Positions 25,747 through 37,243 are shown, counted from the first letter of the stretch. The stretch: 47,253 bases of DNA from Paludibacter sp. (GCA_027450045.1 DAIDKM010000018.1:1-47253), one strand, 5' to 3'. Notes: generated from the sequence alone by a model not told the origin. A program made the numbers and translations.

Positions 25747-28700
25747 ATGAAGAAATTGATTTTGCTTGGCGCGACTTTTCTGTTTTTGGTAATAAATTCT
25801 CATGCACAAGAGTCGTACACATTTACTCAACCTTCACATGCTTTTCAAGAAGGCACCGCGCTCTATCTTCAAAAGCAATACAGCGCGGCACAACATCAAA
25901 TGGAAATCTTTTTACAAAAAGCCGATCCAATCGATAAAGTACGTTGTCAAGAGGCTTCTTATTTCATAGCGGCATGTGCTTTTGAATTAAGACAACCCAA
26001 TGCAAAGGAATTAATCGAACAGGAACTCATCACTTATCCAAGTTCTCCTCAACAATCACATCTGCACTACATGGCAGGTATTCTCAGATTTGAAGCAAAA
26101 CAATACGCAGCAGCCCTAAATGAATTAGGAAAAGTAACAATCAACCAGTTAAATCCATCTGAAGGTCTTTTATGCCATTTTGCTATAGGCTATTCCAACA
26201 TGGCTGTCAATCGTTTTCCGGATGCACTTATTGCATTCAAACCACTCTTAGGCAGCGAAAAATATGATGCAGTTGCTACCTATTATTATGGATATTGTGA
26301 ATATGCTTTAGATAATTACGCAGCTGCGCTTCCATATTTTCAAAAAATAGATCAGTTGCCTGAATTCTCGTCGTTGGCACCTTATTACGTCATCCAAATT
26401 TATGCCAAACAACACGACTACGCAAAAGTAAGAAGTTATGGCAATACCATCCTCAAGTCACAACCAAACAACCCTAAAAACGGTGAAGTTTATCGCCTGT
26501 TAGGAGAATGCGACTATCGGGAACAAAATTATAACCAAGCTGTTACTCAATTTTCAAAAGCAGGAGCTATGAATGCTTCCCTCCCACGAAACTCATTATA
26601 CATGTGGGGAATATCTTGTTATAAAACCAATCGTTTTGCCGATGGCATTACACCCTTGTCAAAAGTTGCAGCTATATCGGATAGCCTAGGACAAAACGGT
26701 TTCTTCTGGCTTGGGAATACGTATATTCAACTGAAAGAAATCTTGAAAGCCAAGCTCGCATTCGAGGCTGCCTCCAAAATGAGTTATGACAAAACAGTAC
26801 AAGAAGAAGCAATGTACAATTACGCAATGACAACTTACACAAGTACGTCTCCTTTTGGCGAATCAGTGAAAGTGTTTGATCAATTTCTCACCCAATTTCC
26901 TCATTCAGCACATAGCGAAGCCATCAAAACTGACTTAGCCACTGTTTTATTAGCTTCAAAAGATTATCCGGCAGCTTTGCAAGCCATTCAAAAATTGCAA
27001 TCAAACTCACCGCAAATTGCAGCAGCCAAAGAAAATATTCTTTTTCATCTTGGAATTGAACAATTCAACAACAATCATTACCAGTCTGCAATCGATTACT
27101 TCACAAAATCTATTGATTCTGAAACGTTTGGCGCAGCTATGGCTCAAACTTATTATTGGCGTGGCGAAAGTTATTATCGCTTACACAATTATCAGTCAGC
27201 GATTAAAGATTGGTTAGCTTATCAAAACAATCCACTCGGCCCCAAAGATGCCAATTACAACCAATCTAATTATGATTTAGGATACGCCTATTTCAAAGTC
27301 AATGATTTTAAACAAAGCCAACTCTATTTCTTACGTTTTGCAGGAAGTGAACATGATCCGCTTTCACTAATATACAATGATGCTTTGGTACGCATTGCCG
27401 ATTGCCATTTTCAAACACGTGATTTTTCCGATGCTCACATTTTTTATGCACAGGTTATTGCTAAAAATGTTGCCGCCAGTGCTTACGCACAATATCAAAC
27501 GGCCTTTATTAACGGCCTTGAAAAACATTATCGCGCCAAAATTGATGAATTGAACAAATTGACTAAAAATTATCCTGCATCAGAATATACAGAACAAGCA
27601 TATTATGAAATAGGACGAGCCTACATATCTCTTGAACAGTATGATAAGGCCATTGCTGCATACCAAACCTTGCTTCAGAAATTTCCCAATGGTGCGTTAG
27701 CACGCAAAGCATCACTCGAAATCGGTATGGCGTATTACATTAACAACAACAAGCAGCAAGCTTTAGATGCTTATAAAGCCGTCGTGGCCAACTACCCCGG
27801 CAGCAACGAAGCTAACGAAGCCATGCAAAACATTGAAAATATCTATGTTGACATGGCAGATGCTAATGACTACCTCGCCTATAGACGCTCGCTGGGCAAA
27901 AACAATGGACTTTCAATCAACGCACAAGACTCGCTTACTTTTGTAACTGCAGAGAAGCTTTATCTCAGCGGACAGACAGAACAAGCCATCACGCAACTCA
28001 ACCAATATCTCACACAGTTCTGTCCACAAGGTAATTATTGTGTCAAAGCAACATATTATTTGGCAGACAGCTACCGACAACTTCATCAATCAGACAACGC
28101 GTTAGCGGCCTATCAGAAATTAGCAACACTTAAAGGGAATCCTTATCAGGAAGAAGCATTAGCACAATGTGCATCGATCACGTACGATGCAAAAACGTAT
28201 GATGCAGCGCTCAATTTTTTTCAATCACTGCTCAACATCACTAACAACAACACCTATAAACAAGCAGCTCTTTTAGGCATATTACGAAGCAGCTATCTGA
28301 GCCACAACAGCGCAGTAGCCATTGCCACTGCCAACAACATTTTTACCGACATACAAGCGACTCCCGAAATGAAAGACGAAGCTCGATTCGATCGTGCCTC
28401 TTCCTACCAACTGATCAACCAGCCAGACAGCGCTTTTGCTGATTGGAGCATCTTGGGGCAAGACGTTCATACTGCTTATGGAGCGCAAGCCAAATATGAA
28501 ATGGCCAAATATTACTTTGAAAATGGCGATTTAGCCAAATCGGAAAGCGAAGTCCTTGATTTTATCAACAAAGGCACACCTTATCAATTTTGGTTGGCAA
28601 AAAGTTTCTTGCTTCTTTCCGATATTTATGTCAAGAAAGGCGACGATTTTCAAGCAAAACAATATTTATTGAGTTTGCGCGACAACTACCATGCCAATGA

Positions 28701-28791
28701 CGAGATTCAATCTCTCATCCAACAACGGTTACAAGCTATTGATGAGCGTCAAAATGCGCCAACAACCTCTACGCCAACGGTAAATCATTAA
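25747..28791 (+). CDS. Periplasmic TPR-repeat protein
   Basis: This 1014-residue protein has a signal peptide (residues 1-21, ending NSHAQ). The rest is almost entirely tetratricopeptide repeats, with many copies of the A-x-x-x-Y-x-x-A-L/I-x-x-F/Y pattern (for example YAAALNELGKV, YDKAIAAYQTLLQKFPNG and KQQALDAYKAVVANYPGS). The C-terminal half resembles the YbgF/BamD type of TPRs. Such proteins act as assembly scaffolds in the periplasm. It is followed 38 bp later by an outer-membrane beta-barrel protein, so the two are probably co-transcribed and may work together in envelope assembly. No specific function can be assigned. Confidence 0.88.
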   Translation: MKKLILLGATFLFLVINSHAQESYTFTQPSHAFQEGTALYLQKQYSAAQHQMEIFLQKADPIDKVRCQEASYFIAACAFELRQPNAKELIEQELITYPSSPQQSHLHYMAGILRFEAKQYAAALNELGKVTINQLNPSEGLLCHFAIGYSNMAVNRFPDALIAFKPLLGSEKYDAVATYYYGYCEYALDNYAAALPYFQKIDQLPEFSSLAPYYVIQIYAKQHDYAKVRSYGNTILKSQPNNPKNGEVYRLLGECDYREQNYNQAVTQFSKAGAMNASLPRNSLYMWGISCYKTNRFADGITPLSKVAAISDSLGQNGFFWLGNTYIQLKEILKAKLAFEAASKMSYDKTVQEEAMYNYAMTTYTSTSPFGESVKVFDQFLTQFPHSAHSEAIKTDLATVLLASKDYPAALQAIQKLQSNSPQIAAAKENILFHLGIEQFNNNHYQSAIDYFTKSIDSETFGAAMAQTYYWRGESYYRLHNYQSAIKDWLAYQNNPLGPKDANYNQSNYDLGYAYFKVNDFKQSQLYFLRFAGSEHDPLSLIYNDALVRIADCHFQTRDFSDAHIFYAQVIAKNVAASAYAQYQTAFINGLEKHYRAKIDELNKLTKNYPASEYTEQAYYEIGRAYISLEQYDKAIAAYQTLLQKFPNGALARKASLEIGMAYYINNNKQQALDAYKAVVANYPGSNEANEAMQNIENIYVDMADANDYLAYRRSLGKNNGLSINAQDSLTFVTAEKLYLSGQTEQAITQLNQYLTQFCPQGNYCVKATYYLADSYRQLHQSDNALAAYQKLATLKGNPYQEEALAQCASITYDAKTYDAALNFFQSLLNITNNNTYKQAALLGILRSSYLSHNSAVAIATANNIFTDIQATPEMKDEARFDRASSYQLINQPDSAFADWSILGQDVHTAYGAQAKYEMAKYYFENGDLAKSESEVLDFINKGTPYQFWLAKSFLLLSDIYVKKGDDFQAKQYLLSLRDNYHANDEIQSLIQQRLQAIDERQNAPTTSTPTVNH

Positions 28792-28829
28792 CTATTTGTT
28801 TTCACAACGGGTCACCAATTTCAGCAACA

Positions 28830-30518
28830 ATGAAGCAATCAATCTATTTTCTTTTCCTGTTCAGCATGATCGGGACTCAATTTGCCACCGCTCAAGTATC
28901 TAAAAATGACACCATTGCCAAGCGTAATGTGATCATCGAACGGAATTATACTCCTACTGCACCTGATGTACACCGAATTGTGGTTAATCCCGTCGTCACC
29001 GAGCCTGAAATCAAACCTGAACCGGTGGCATTCTCCGAACAGATATCTCCACTTCAACCTGCTTTCGATTTACATAAATGGCAAGCTGCCGTGGTGCATA
29101 TCGATCAGGATCCAATTCACAAAGGATACGCACTGATTGGAGGAGGATTGTATGGGAACGCATTGGGAGATTTGTTACTTCCCATTGTTAGTGACAAATC
29201 ACAGCAATTGACCTTCAACACACATATATGGTCGCTTTTCGGGAACAAACAACAACACTTGGTCACCGACTTCGGCCTCGATTACCAATATTCTTTCAAA
29301 CCATTCGATTTCTTGGTAGGCGCTTATTTCAATCGTGAAGGATTTAATTACTATGGCACAAACGGCCCTTCTTTTCAATTTCTCCCTTCCTCAACCAGCT
29401 ATAAAGATACCACGAACCACTTTGTCAATGGTGGCTTTAACGTCGGCATTCGTTCACGACACAATTCTTCGAACGTTGATTATTCAGCAAAAGTAAAGTA
29501 TAATAGTTTTGTGCCCGGATTCGGATTGCATGAACAACAAATCAATGCTTCGGGCAATGTTGAAATTCCTGTCAATGACAATCGTTTGGGGGTTTCTGTC
29601 GATGTGACACACTTTTCATACAATCGACCTTCGGGACTCGGATATCCCAATTATGCCGTGATAGGCGTCAATCCTTATTTTAATTTATTAGGAGATACTT
29701 GGAAAGTTCATATTGGATTAAAGGATGATGTGGCTACCGGAGGAAGTAACAAAAAAATGAACCTGATGCCCGACGTAACCGCTCACATTGATCTTATCCC
29801 GACAGTTACTGTTTATGGAGGCATTACCGGAAGTTACCAAATAAATTCCATGCAAAGCATGATGGAGAATAACCGTTACTTGCTGCCTACGTTGCGCGTC
29901 AGAGACAGCTACGTGCCTATCGACGCTTTCGCAGGCATAAAAAGCAGTCCCTTGTCCGGACTTTTGCTGAACGGATCCATTGATTATAAACATTATGACA
30001 AACAATATTTTTATATTAATACAGGTTCAGCAGACACACTTTCTTTTGCACTTCCTACGCAATATTGGAATAATCCCACGTTTGATGTAGCTTACGACAA
30101 TACCCAAGAAGTGACGCTTCATTTCAACAGTAACTACAATTGGCGGGACGAACAAATCATTTTCTTAGAAGCAAATTATCATTATTGGCATATGCAGACT
30201 CTTGCCCACGCGTGGATGCAACCATCTTTTGAATTTGCGGCCGGTATTGATCAAAAGGTCTCACAACATCTTTTTCTTAATGCCAATTACTATTTTGCAG
30301 GTGGGCGATATGCGGCTTTGGCTAATAGCACGTCAATTCGAATGAAAGATATCAACGACGTGAATATCGGCGCATCTTATTCATACAGTAACTGGTTGAC
30401 AGCCTTTGTACGTGTAAACAACATTTTAGGTTTAGCATCGTCGCTTCGTTATCAAACGTGGTATGGTTACGATGCCGTAGGGTGCAATTTCCAAATTGGA
30501 GTCGCCTTTTCTTTTTAA
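28830..30518 (+). CDS. Outer-membrane beta-barrel protein (TonB-receptor-like barrel, no plug)
   Basis: This 562-residue protein has a signal peptide ending FATAQ. A short periplasmic N-terminal stretch, rich in Pro and Val (residues about 25-75), contains IIERNYTPTAPDV and PVVTEPEIKPEP. The remainder is made of alternating amphipathic strands rich in Tyr, Asn and Gly and ends in Phe-Ser-Phe, as expected of an outer-membrane barrel. No TonB plug domain or carboxypeptidase-like repeat is visible, and it is shorter than true SusC receptors. Pairing with the upstream TPR protein suggests a joint role in the envelope; the transported or bound partner is unknown. Confidence 0.82.
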   Translation: MKQSIYFLFLFSMIGTQFATAQVSKNDTIAKRNVIIERNYTPTAPDVHRIVVNPVVTEPEIKPEPVAFSEQISPLQPAFDLHKWQAAVVHIDQDPIHKGYALIGGGLYGNALGDLLLPIVSDKSQQLTFNTHIWSLFGNKQQHLVTDFGLDYQYSFKPFDFLVGAYFNREGFNYYGTNGPSFQFLPSSTSYKDTTNHFVNGGFNVGIRSRHNSSNVDYSAKVKYNSFVPGFGLHEQQINASGNVEIPVNDNRLGVSVDVTHFSYNRPSGLGYPNYAVIGVNPYFNLLGDTWKVHIGLKDDVATGGSNKKMNLMPDVTAHIDLIPTVTVYGGITGSYQINSMQSMMENNRYLLPTLRVRDSYVPIDAFAGIKSSPLSGLLLNGSIDYKHYDKQYFYINTGSADTLSFALPTQYWNNPTFDVAYDNTQEVTLHFNSNYNWRDEQIIFLEANYHYWHMQTLAHAWMQPSFEFAAGIDQKVSQHLFLNANYYFAGGRYAALANSTSIRMKDINDVNIGASYSYSNWLTAFVRVNNILGLASSLRYQTWYGYDAVGCNFQIGVAFSF

Positions 30519-30604
30519 TGGACAAAACCATGCGGTGACAAATGAATTAGTTCTGGTTACGCAACAGCCAACCAAAACTTGTGACAATTGGAAGTATAAA
30601 TAAC

Positions 30605-31321
30605 ATGGCCAATCCCTATTTTCAGTTTAAACAATTCACCGTTTGGCATGATCATTGTGCCATGAAAGTAGGCACAGATAGTGTTTTGCTGGGAGCATGG
30701 ACCGACTTCAGCGGCGCTGCAAACATTTTAGATATTGGCACCGGATCGGGTATTCTTGCATTAATGGCGGCACAAAAAGCCCCCAATGCTCAAATTGATG
30801 CGATAGACATTGATGCTGCGGCAGTGGAACAAGCGAGAGAAAACTTTTCACGTTCGCAATGGAAAGATCGAATTACAATCTATCATCAGTCGTTACAGGA
30901 ATTTGCAAACACCCCAACAAAACGCTACGATATAATCATCTCAAATCCGCCATATTTCAGCAATGCACTCAAATCACCTGACAAGCAGCGTACAACAGCA
31001 AGACATAATGATGATTTAGATCTAAAAACACTATTTGAAGCTGCCAATCAATTGTTAGAATCAACTGGCAGTCTCAACCTGATCTTACCGGTAGCACAAG
31101 GAAGACAAAGTATTGATGAAGCAGCAAGACTCGGCTTAACATGTATCCATCAAACTTTTGTAAAACCAACAGAGAACGCTGTCCCCAAACGCAGCTTACT
31201 CTGTTTCTCGAAATCGTTGGCACTGTACCATGAAGACGAATTCTTTATTGAGACAGAAACAAGACATTCGTTCTCGTATGATTATCGGCAATTGACACAA
31301 GATTTTTACCTGAATTTATAA
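30605..31321 (+). CDS. trmN6: tRNA1(Val) (adenine(37)-N6)-methyltransferase
   Basis: This enzyme of about 238 residues is a class I SAM-dependent methylase of the YfiC/TrmN6 family, which makes m6A37 in tRNA-Val. The family start FxFKQFTVWHDHCAMKVGTDSVLLGAW is clear. It is followed by the SAM motif DIGTGSGILALMAAQ (about 41-55) and the catalytic ISNPPYF (about 110-116). The open frame extends to 30581, but the ATG at 30605 gives the conserved start. It may be the last gene of the TPR/barrel transcript, since no terminator is visible before it. Confidence 0.92.
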   Translation: MANPYFQFKQFTVWHDHCAMKVGTDSVLLGAWTDFSGAANILDIGTGSGILALMAAQKAPNAQIDAIDIDAAAVEQARENFSRSQWKDRITIYHQSLQEFANTPTKRYDIIISNPPYFSNALKSPDKQRTTARHNDDLDLKTLFEAANQLLESTGSLNLILPVAQGRQSIDEAARLGLTCIHQTFVKPTENAVPKRSLLCFSKSLALYHEDEFFIETETRHSFSYDYRQLTQDFYLNL

Positions 31322-31418
31322 GGCCAAATCACTTCTAACACGAAAGCAGTGCAAACGATTGAACCGTCATCATCGGGAATCTTTAACAAAGCATCCATAC
31401 TTCATCTAAAAAAACAAG

Positions 31419-31426
31419 TAACTTTG
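31419..31426 (+). promoter_or_regulatory. Predicted promoter (-7 box) for the glycogen genes
   Basis: TAACTTTG matches TAnnTTTG and lies 23 bp before the glycogen synthase start codon. Confidence 0.6.
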
Positions 31427-31449
31427 TACGTGCAATAATTTGCAACAAA

Positions 31450-33090
31450 ATGAACACAGAATCCATCAAACCTGATTATATTTTTGAAACAAGTTGGGAA
31501 GTATGCAACAAAATCGGAGGTATCTACACGGTGCTTTCCACCAAAGCGCGTACTTTAAAACAAACCGTGGATGATCATCTGATCTTTATCGGTCCTGATT
31601 TAGGTATTGGTGTACAAACCGACTTCATAGAATCGCTCACTCTATTTCAGGATTGGAAAGAAGTGGCAGTGAAGCGTAACAACTTGAAAATAAGAGTTGG
31701 AAGATGGGACATTCCTTCTCAACCCATAGCAATCCTGATAGATCATAAACCCTTTTTTGCTCAGAAAAACGAAATATACGGACGAATGTGGGAATGGTAC
31801 AATGTCGATTCGTTGCATGGATTTGGAGATTATGACGACGCTTCTTTATATGGATATGCGGTCGGGACTGTGATTGAAAATTTTTATCGCTTCTACCATC
31901 TCGACCAACAACGCGTGATTGCTCATTTCAATGAATGGAACACCGCTTTTGGCCTTTTTTATCTCAAACGTTATCTCCCACAAGTCGGAACCTTGTTTAC
32001 GACACATGCAACAACAGTAGGACGCTCCATAGCAGGCAATAACAAGCAATTATATGACTTCTTGCCCGGATACCATGGCGATCAGATGGCGCATGAACTA
32101 AATGTCGAATCAAAGCATTCCGTTGAAAAACAAGCTGCAAAGCTCGCCGATTGCTTTACAACCGTAAGCTCGATTACAGCAAAAGAATGCACACAAATTC
32201 TCGAAAAAAAGCCGGATGTCATTACGCCGAATGGATTTGAAGATGACTTTGTGCCACGCAACGAGCAATTTGCACAGAAACGGGAACAAGCGCGAACAAC
32301 CTTGAAACAAGTTGCAGAAGCACTCCTCTGCTACGCCCTCCCATCTGACACGTTGTTTGTGGCTACTTCGGGACGTTATGAATACATCAATAAAGGGATA
32401 AACCTCTTTCTCGATTCACTCAACCAGGCAGAAGAAGATCATAAATTAAACCGAACCATTGCTGCGTTTATTATGGTACCAGCCTATATTTCCGGACCAC
32501 GACACGTTTTGCAACAAAAATTGGCTGGTGGAACACATTCATGCGTCAAAGAAAATCCCTTTGTTACTCATGAATTGGTAGAGCCGTGGAAAGATCCGAT
32601 TCTATCTGATATTAGCTGGTTACATTTCACCAATCATCCAGACTCAAAGATTAAATTGATCTTTGTTCCAAGTTATTTGCATGGAGATGATGGAATTTTC
32701 AATAAATCCTATTATGACTTGCTCATTGGCATGGATGTCACACTGTTTCCATCTTACTACGAACCATGGGGTTATACGCCGTTAGAAAGCGTTGCATTCT
32801 CCGTGCCAACTATAACTACTTCGCTTTCAGGGTTTGGGCAATGGATAAACCCGCACCAGCAATCGATAGACAAAGGGGTTGCCATCATTGAGCGTACCGA
32901 TGCAAACTACCCGGAAGCCGTTGCTGCAACAACATCTCAATTAATAGCTTTTGCTAATATGGAAGCTCAAAAAATAGTAGAAATCAGAGAAAAAGCTCAC
33001 GCCATTTCGCAAAAAGCACATTGGGAAAACTTTATTTCGTATTACTACGAAGCCTACGCAAAAGCGCTATTAAAAAAAGAGAAACCGTGA
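31450..33090 (+). CDS. Glycogen synthase, GT3-type
   Basis: This 546-residue retaining glycosyltransferase extends alpha-1,4-glucan chains. The N-terminal FETSWEVCNKIGGIYTVLSTKA is the sugar-nucleotide-binding signature of GT3 (the animal/fungal glycogen synthase type), not of bacterial GlgA, whose motif is KTGGLGDV. Further support comes from ATTVGRSIAGNN, TPNGFEDDFVPR and the C-terminal catalytic FPSYYEPWGYTPLESVAFSVPTITT, with the E-x7-E pair. GT3 enzymes use UDP-glucose, so that donor is likely. The glycogen phosphorylase gene follows 66 bp downstream, giving a synthesis/degradation pair. Confidence 0.92.
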   Translation: MNTESIKPDYIFETSWEVCNKIGGIYTVLSTKARTLKQTVDDHLIFIGPDLGIGVQTDFIESLTLFQDWKEVAVKRNNLKIRVGRWDIPSQPIAILIDHKPFFAQKNEIYGRMWEWYNVDSLHGFGDYDDASLYGYAVGTVIENFYRFYHLDQQRVIAHFNEWNTAFGLFYLKRYLPQVGTLFTTHATTVGRSIAGNNKQLYDFLPGYHGDQMAHELNVESKHSVEKQAAKLADCFTTVSSITAKECTQILEKKPDVITPNGFEDDFVPRNEQFAQKREQARTTLKQVAEALLCYALPSDTLFVATSGRYEYINKGINLFLDSLNQAEEDHKLNRTIAAFIMVPAYISGPRHVLQQKLAGGTHSCVKENPFVTHELVEPWKDPILSDISWLHFTNHPDSKIKLIFVPSYLHGDDGIFNKSYYDLLIGMDVTLFPSYYEPWGYTPLESVAFSVPTITTSLSGFGQWINPHQQSIDKGVAIIERTDANYPEAVAATTSQLIAFANMEAQKIVEIREKAHAISQKAHWENFISYYYEAYAKALLKKEKP

Positions 33091-33156
33091 TAGCCGGTTG
33101 TTCAGTTTCTAATCAAGGCATTACACATAAAATCACTATTCAAGAATTCGATAAAA

Positions 33157-35724
33157 ATGAAATTACAAACATCGCATGTCAATCAATCAAATTGGAAAGA
33201 AATCGTTGTTTCTTCCCACGTTCCTGATCGATTGATCAAATTAAAAGAATTAGCGCACAACCTTTGGTGGGTATGGAATCCTGAAGCATTGGAGCTTTTT
33301 GCAGACATTGATCCAAAACTATGGGAAGAAACAAAAGGGAATCCCATTGTGATGCGTGAAAAACTCAGTTACGAGAGATTTGAAGCCCTTGAAGCCGATC
33401 CTGCTTTTCTTCAACGATTAGACAAGGTGTATAAGGACTACCAAGATTATATTCACGCACCTATAGATACTACAAAGCCATCTGTAGCATACTTTAGTAT
33501 GGAATACGGGTTGTCCAACATTTTGAAAATCTATTCCGGCGGACTTGGTATGTTAGCAGGCGATTACCTCAAAGAAGCCAGCGACTGCAACGTGGACATG
33601 ACGGCAATTGGATTTCTATATCGTTTCGGCTACTTTACCCAGAATTTATCGATGGAAGGCCAACAACTCGCACTTTATGAGCCTCAAAATTTTGGAAGTC
33701 TCCCCATTGAATCGGTAAAAGATGAACATGGCAATCAAATTCAAGTTGAAGTTCCCTATCCAAATCGTATCATCTATGCAAATGTTTGGAAAGTAGCTGT
33801 TGGTCGGGTCTCATTATATCTGTTAGACACCGATAACGACAAAAACAGCGAGTTTGACCGTCCTATCACCTATCAACTTTATGGTGGCGACTGGGAAAAT
33901 CGTCTCAAACAAGAAATTCTCTTAGGAATTGGCGGTATTTTGACTTTGAAACAATTAGGTATTGAAAAACAAGTTTACCATACTAACGAAGGACATGCCG
34001 CACTCATCAATCTGCAACGATTGGTCGATTTAGTTACAGAAAAAGGATTGACCTTCAATCAAGCTATGGAAGTAGTACGTTCATCTTCGCTTTATACCGT
34101 TCACACTCCGGTACCTGCCGGCCACGATAGCTTTGATGACGGATTATTTGGCAAATACATGGGAAGTTATCCGGCTAAGTTGGGCATTAGTTGGGAGGAA
34201 CTGATGGATTTAGGCCGCGAAAATCCTGGCGACAGTAACGAGAAGTTTAGCATGAGCAATTTCGCATGCCGCACCTGCCAAGAAGTCAATGGGGTAAGTT
34301 GGTTGCATGGAAAAGTTTCCCAAGAGATGTTTCAGAATCTTTGGAAAGGGTATATGCCTGAAGAATTGCATGTTAGCTATGTAACCAATGGAGTGCACCT
34401 TTCAACGTGGACCGCTTCGGAATGGCAACGACTTTACGATAAAGTTTTTTCATCCAACTTTAGGAAAGAACAATCTAACCTTAAAGTCTGGGAAGGGATT
34501 TACAGCGTGAGCGATGAAGAAATATGGAAGACGCGCACTACGCTTAAAAACAAGCTGATAAGCTACATAAAAAATCAGATCAATGACACATGGTTAAAAA
34601 ATCAAGGTGATCCTGCCATGATTGTCGCTACGTTAGAGAAAATAAACCCTAACGCCTTAATGATTGGGTTTGGTCGACGTTTTGCAACCTACAAACGTGC
34701 ACAACTTTTATTTACTGATATTGAGCGTTTAGCGAAAATTGTAAATAATCCACTTTATCCAGTTCAATTTATCTACACGGGGAAAGCGCATCCAGCTGAT
34801 GGAGCCGGACAAGATTTGATTCGCAAAATCATCCAAATCTCGCGAATGCCTGAATTTCAGGGGAAAATCATTTTCTTGGAAAATTACGACATGCAACTTG
34901 CCAAACGGCTTATTTCCGGTGTCGATATCTGGTTAAACACGCCTACACGACCATTGGAAGCATCGGGAACTTCGGGACAAAAAGCAGAAATGAACGGAGT
35001 CCTTAATTTCTCAGTACTCGATGGATGGTGGCTCGAAGGCTACATTCAAGGAGCCGGATGGGCGCTAACCGAAAAACAAACTTATAACAATGAAGCCTAT
35101 CAGGATCAATTGGATGCAGCAACCATTTACTCGCTCTTAGAAAACGAAATTATCCCGCTCTATTTTGCAAAAAACAGTAAAGGATACTCTCCGGAATGGA
35201 TAGAATATATTAAAAATTCGATTGCCAAAATTGCACCACGTTTCACAACAAAAAGAATGTTGGACGATTACATAAATCGTTTTTACTTGAAACTAAGCAT
35301 TCGTCACGAACGTATGGTGGCAGACAATTTCAAGAAAGCAAAAGAACTTGTTGCTTGGAAAGAAAAAATGGCAGCTTCATGGGATAATATTGAATTGCTT
35401 GAGTTGAATATTCCTGAATCACTTTACAAGGATTCCACCGTAAACAGTAAGCATCAAATTACAGCTCTTCTTGATGTAAAAACGGCTGATTGTAAAGATA
35501 TCGGAGTTGAATTAGTAGTTACCTATCATGATGACCAGAAAAATGAAGATCACATTCTCGATACAGACGAATTTAATATAGTAAAAACCGAAGGAACACG
35601 TTTGACATTTCAATTAGAATATCGACTGACCAAAGCAGGATCTTTTCGGTATGGCTTCAGAATGTTTCCAAAAAATGAAGAACTTCCTCATCGTCAGGAT
35701 TTCAACTATGTTCGCTGGCTATAA
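33157..35724 (+). CDS. glgP: Alpha-glucan (glycogen) phosphorylase, short DUF3417-containing type
   Basis: This 855-residue GT35 enzyme releases glucose-1-phosphate from glycogen using pyridoxal phosphate. The N-terminal DUF3417 segment ([20 protein letters not shown], about 30-50) marks the AlgP/short phosphorylase class. HTNEGHAAL, the glycogen-site [12 protein letters not shown] and the PLP-site region [25 protein letters not shown] (with the Schiff-base Lys in GQKAEMNG) are intact. The start at 33157 overlaps no other gene. A strong bidirectional terminator follows, shared with convergent asnS. Confidence 0.95.
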   Translation: MKLQTSHVNQSNWKEIVVSSHVPDRLIKLKELAHNLWWVWNPEALELFADIDPKLWEETKGNPIVMREKLSYERFEALEADPAFLQRLDKVYKDYQDYIHAPIDTTKPSVAYFSMEYGLSNILKIYSGGLGMLAGDYLKEASDCNVDMTAIGFLYRFGYFTQNLSMEGQQLALYEPQNFGSLPIESVKDEHGNQIQVEVPYPNRIIYANVWKVAVGRVSLYLLDTDNDKNSEFDRPITYQLYGGDWENRLKQEILLGIGGILTLKQLGIEKQVYHTNEGHAALINLQRLVDLVTEKGLTFNQAMEVVRSSSLYTVHTPVPAGHDSFDDGLFGKYMGSYPAKLGISWEELMDLGRENPGDSNEKFSMSNFACRTCQEVNGVSWLHGKVSQEMFQNLWKGYMPEELHVSYVTNGVHLSTWTASEWQRLYDKVFSSNFRKEQSNLKVWEGIYSVSDEEIWKTRTTLKNKLISYIKNQINDTWLKNQGDPAMIVATLEKINPNALMIGFGRRFATYKRAQLLFTDIERLAKIVNNPLYPVQFIYTGKAHPADGAGQDLIRKIIQISRMPEFQGKIIFLENYDMQLAKRLISGVDIWLNTPTRPLEASGTSGQKAEMNGVLNFSVLDGWWLEGYIQGAGWALTEKQTYNNEAYQDQLDAATIYSLLENEIIPLYFAKNSKGYSPEWIEYIKNSIAKIAPRFTTKRMLDDYINRFYLKLSIRHERMVADNFKKAKELVAWKEKMAASWDNIELLELNIPESLYKDSTVNSKHQITALLDVKTADCKDIGVELVVTYHDDQKNEDHILDTDEFNIVKTEGTRLTFQLEYRLTKAGSFRYGFRMFPKNEELPHRQDFNYVRWL

Positions 35725-35748
35725 ACAAAACATCAAATCTCATCAAAT

Positions 35749-35781
35749 AAAAAACCATCGGCTTGTAACCGATGGTTTTTT
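35749..35781. terminator. Bidirectional terminator between glgP and asnS
   Basis: AAAAAACCATCGG (35749-35761) pairs perfectly over 13 bp with CCGATGGTTTTTT (35769-35781), with a 7-nt loop. It has a T-run on both strands, serving both convergent genes. Confidence 0.9.
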
Positions 35782-35798
35782 ATTTACCATTCTTTATA

Positions 35799-37199
35799 TC
35801 AAAACTCGGCGTTTTTAGGTGTGCGGGGGAACGGGATGACATCTCGAATGTTTCCCATACCGGTGACAAAAAGCAACAAACGTTCAAAGCCCAATCCAAA
35901 TCCGGCATGTGGCGCCGTACCAAATTTGCGTGTTTCAAGATACCACCAAAGATCTTTCATTGGAATATTCAACTCGTTGATTCGATCAAGCAGTCGATCA
36001 TAATTCTCCTCACGCTGCGATCCGCCTATTATTTCACCAATACGAGGGAATAAGACATCCATGGCTCTTACCGTTTTGCCATCTTCGTTTTGTTTCATGT
36101 AAAAGGCCTTGATCTCTTTCGGATAATCAGTTAAGATCACCGGTTTTTTGAAATGCTTTTCAACCAAATAACGCTCATGCTCCGATTGCAAATCAACACC
36201 CCATGAAACAGGGAATTCAAATTTCTCTCCACTATGAACCAAGATATCGATGCCTTCCGTATATGATAGCCGTACAAAGTCGTTTTCAGCCACGAACTTC
36301 AGCCTGTCAATCAACTCATTATCCCACATGGAATTAAGAAAATCCAAATCATCAGCGCAATGATCGAGGGCATATCGGATAAGCGACTTGAGAAAGTCTT
36401 CTGCCAAATCCATGTTGTCATGAATATCATAAAAGGCCGCTTCAGGCTCGATCATCCAAAACTCAGCTAAATGGCGAGGAGTATTAGAATTTTCAGCTCT
36501 AAACGTTGGTCCGAACGTATAAATGTTGCCCAAAGCCAAAGCGCCTAACTCACCCTCCAACTGACCGGAAACAGTAAGATTGGTTGGTTTGCCGAAGAAG
36601 TCATTATCATAATTCACTTTGCCTTCGGGCGTTTTCGGCATATCATTTAAATCCAATGTAGTGACCTGAAACATAGCACCTGCGCCTTCAGCATCCGAAC
36701 CTGTAATAATAGGGGTATGAAGATAAAAGAACCCTTTTTCGTTAAAATATTGATGAATGGCGAACGCCATTGCATGACGAATACGTAACACAGCGCTGAA
36801 TGTATTTGTTCGTGGTCGCAAATGAGCAATCTCTCGTAAAAATTCGAGTGAATGCCCTTTCTTTTGTAAAGGATAAGTTTCAGCGTCGGCAGTACCATAG
36901 ATTTCAATTTCTAATGCCTGAAGCTCCACCGTTTGCCCTTGACCTTGCGATGCCACTAACAATCCCGTGATACTCACGCAAGCTCCTGTAGTAATAGGTT
37001 TTAGAAAATCATCGCCAAAGGTAGCTATATCAACCACAATTTGCAGATTCTTAATGGTTGATCCATCATTTAAAGCTATGAAACTAATGTGCTTATTGCC
37101 ACGACGCGTTCTAACCCAACCACGAACATTGATTTGTTCAGATAAAAACGCATCCGAAGCCAGGATTTCGACAATTTTAATACGTTGTAATTTTCCCAT
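35799..37199 (-). CDS. asnS: Asparagine--tRNA ligase
   Basis: This class II aminoacyl-tRNA synthetase of 466 residues has an N-terminal OB-fold anticodon-binding domain ([25 protein letters not shown]). Class II motif 2 is [22 protein letters not shown] and motif 3 is [16 protein letters not shown]. The ending [14 protein letters not shown] is typical. A longer frame to 37223 is ignored in favour of the [13 protein letters not shown] start. It lies 54 bp after the GldJ-like gene on the same strand, with a perfect hairpin in the gap, so it may be partly co-transcribed. Confidence 0.96.
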   Translation of the reverse strand: MGKLQRIKIVEILASDAFLSEQINVRGWVRTRRGNKHISFIALNDGSTIKNLQIVVDIATFGDDFLKPITTGACVSITGLLVASQGQGQTVELQALEIEIYGTADAETYPLQKKGHSLEFLREIAHLRPRTNTFSAVLRIRHAMAFAIHQYFNEKGFFYLHTPIITGSDAEGAGAMFQVTTLDLNDMPKTPEGKVNYDNDFFGKPTNLTVSGQLEGELGALALGNIYTFGPTFRAENSNTPRHLAEFWMIEPEAAFYDIHDNMDLAEDFLKSLIRYALDHCADDLDFLNSMWDNELIDRLKFVAENDFVRLSYTEGIDILVHSGEKFEFPVSWGVDLQSEHERYLVEKHFKKPVILTDYPKEIKAFYMKQNEDGKTVRAMDVLFPRIGEIIGGSQREENYDRLLDRINELNIPMKDLWWYLETRKFGTAPHAGFGLGFERLLLFVTGMGNIRDVIPFPRTPKNAEF

Positions 37200-37214
37200 G
37201 TTCTTTATTAAATG

Positions 37215-37243
37215 ACAAAGCACTTAATGTATAAGTGCTTTGT
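37215..37243 (-). other. Perfect 12-bp intercistronic hairpin before asnS
   Basis: ACAAAGCACTTA (37215-37226) pairs with TAAGTGCTTTGT (37232-37243) around a 5-nt loop. It lies between the stop of the GldJ-like gene and the asnS start, and no T-run follows it on the minus strand. It is more likely an mRNA-stabilising or attenuating hairpin than an efficient terminator. Confidence 0.65.
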
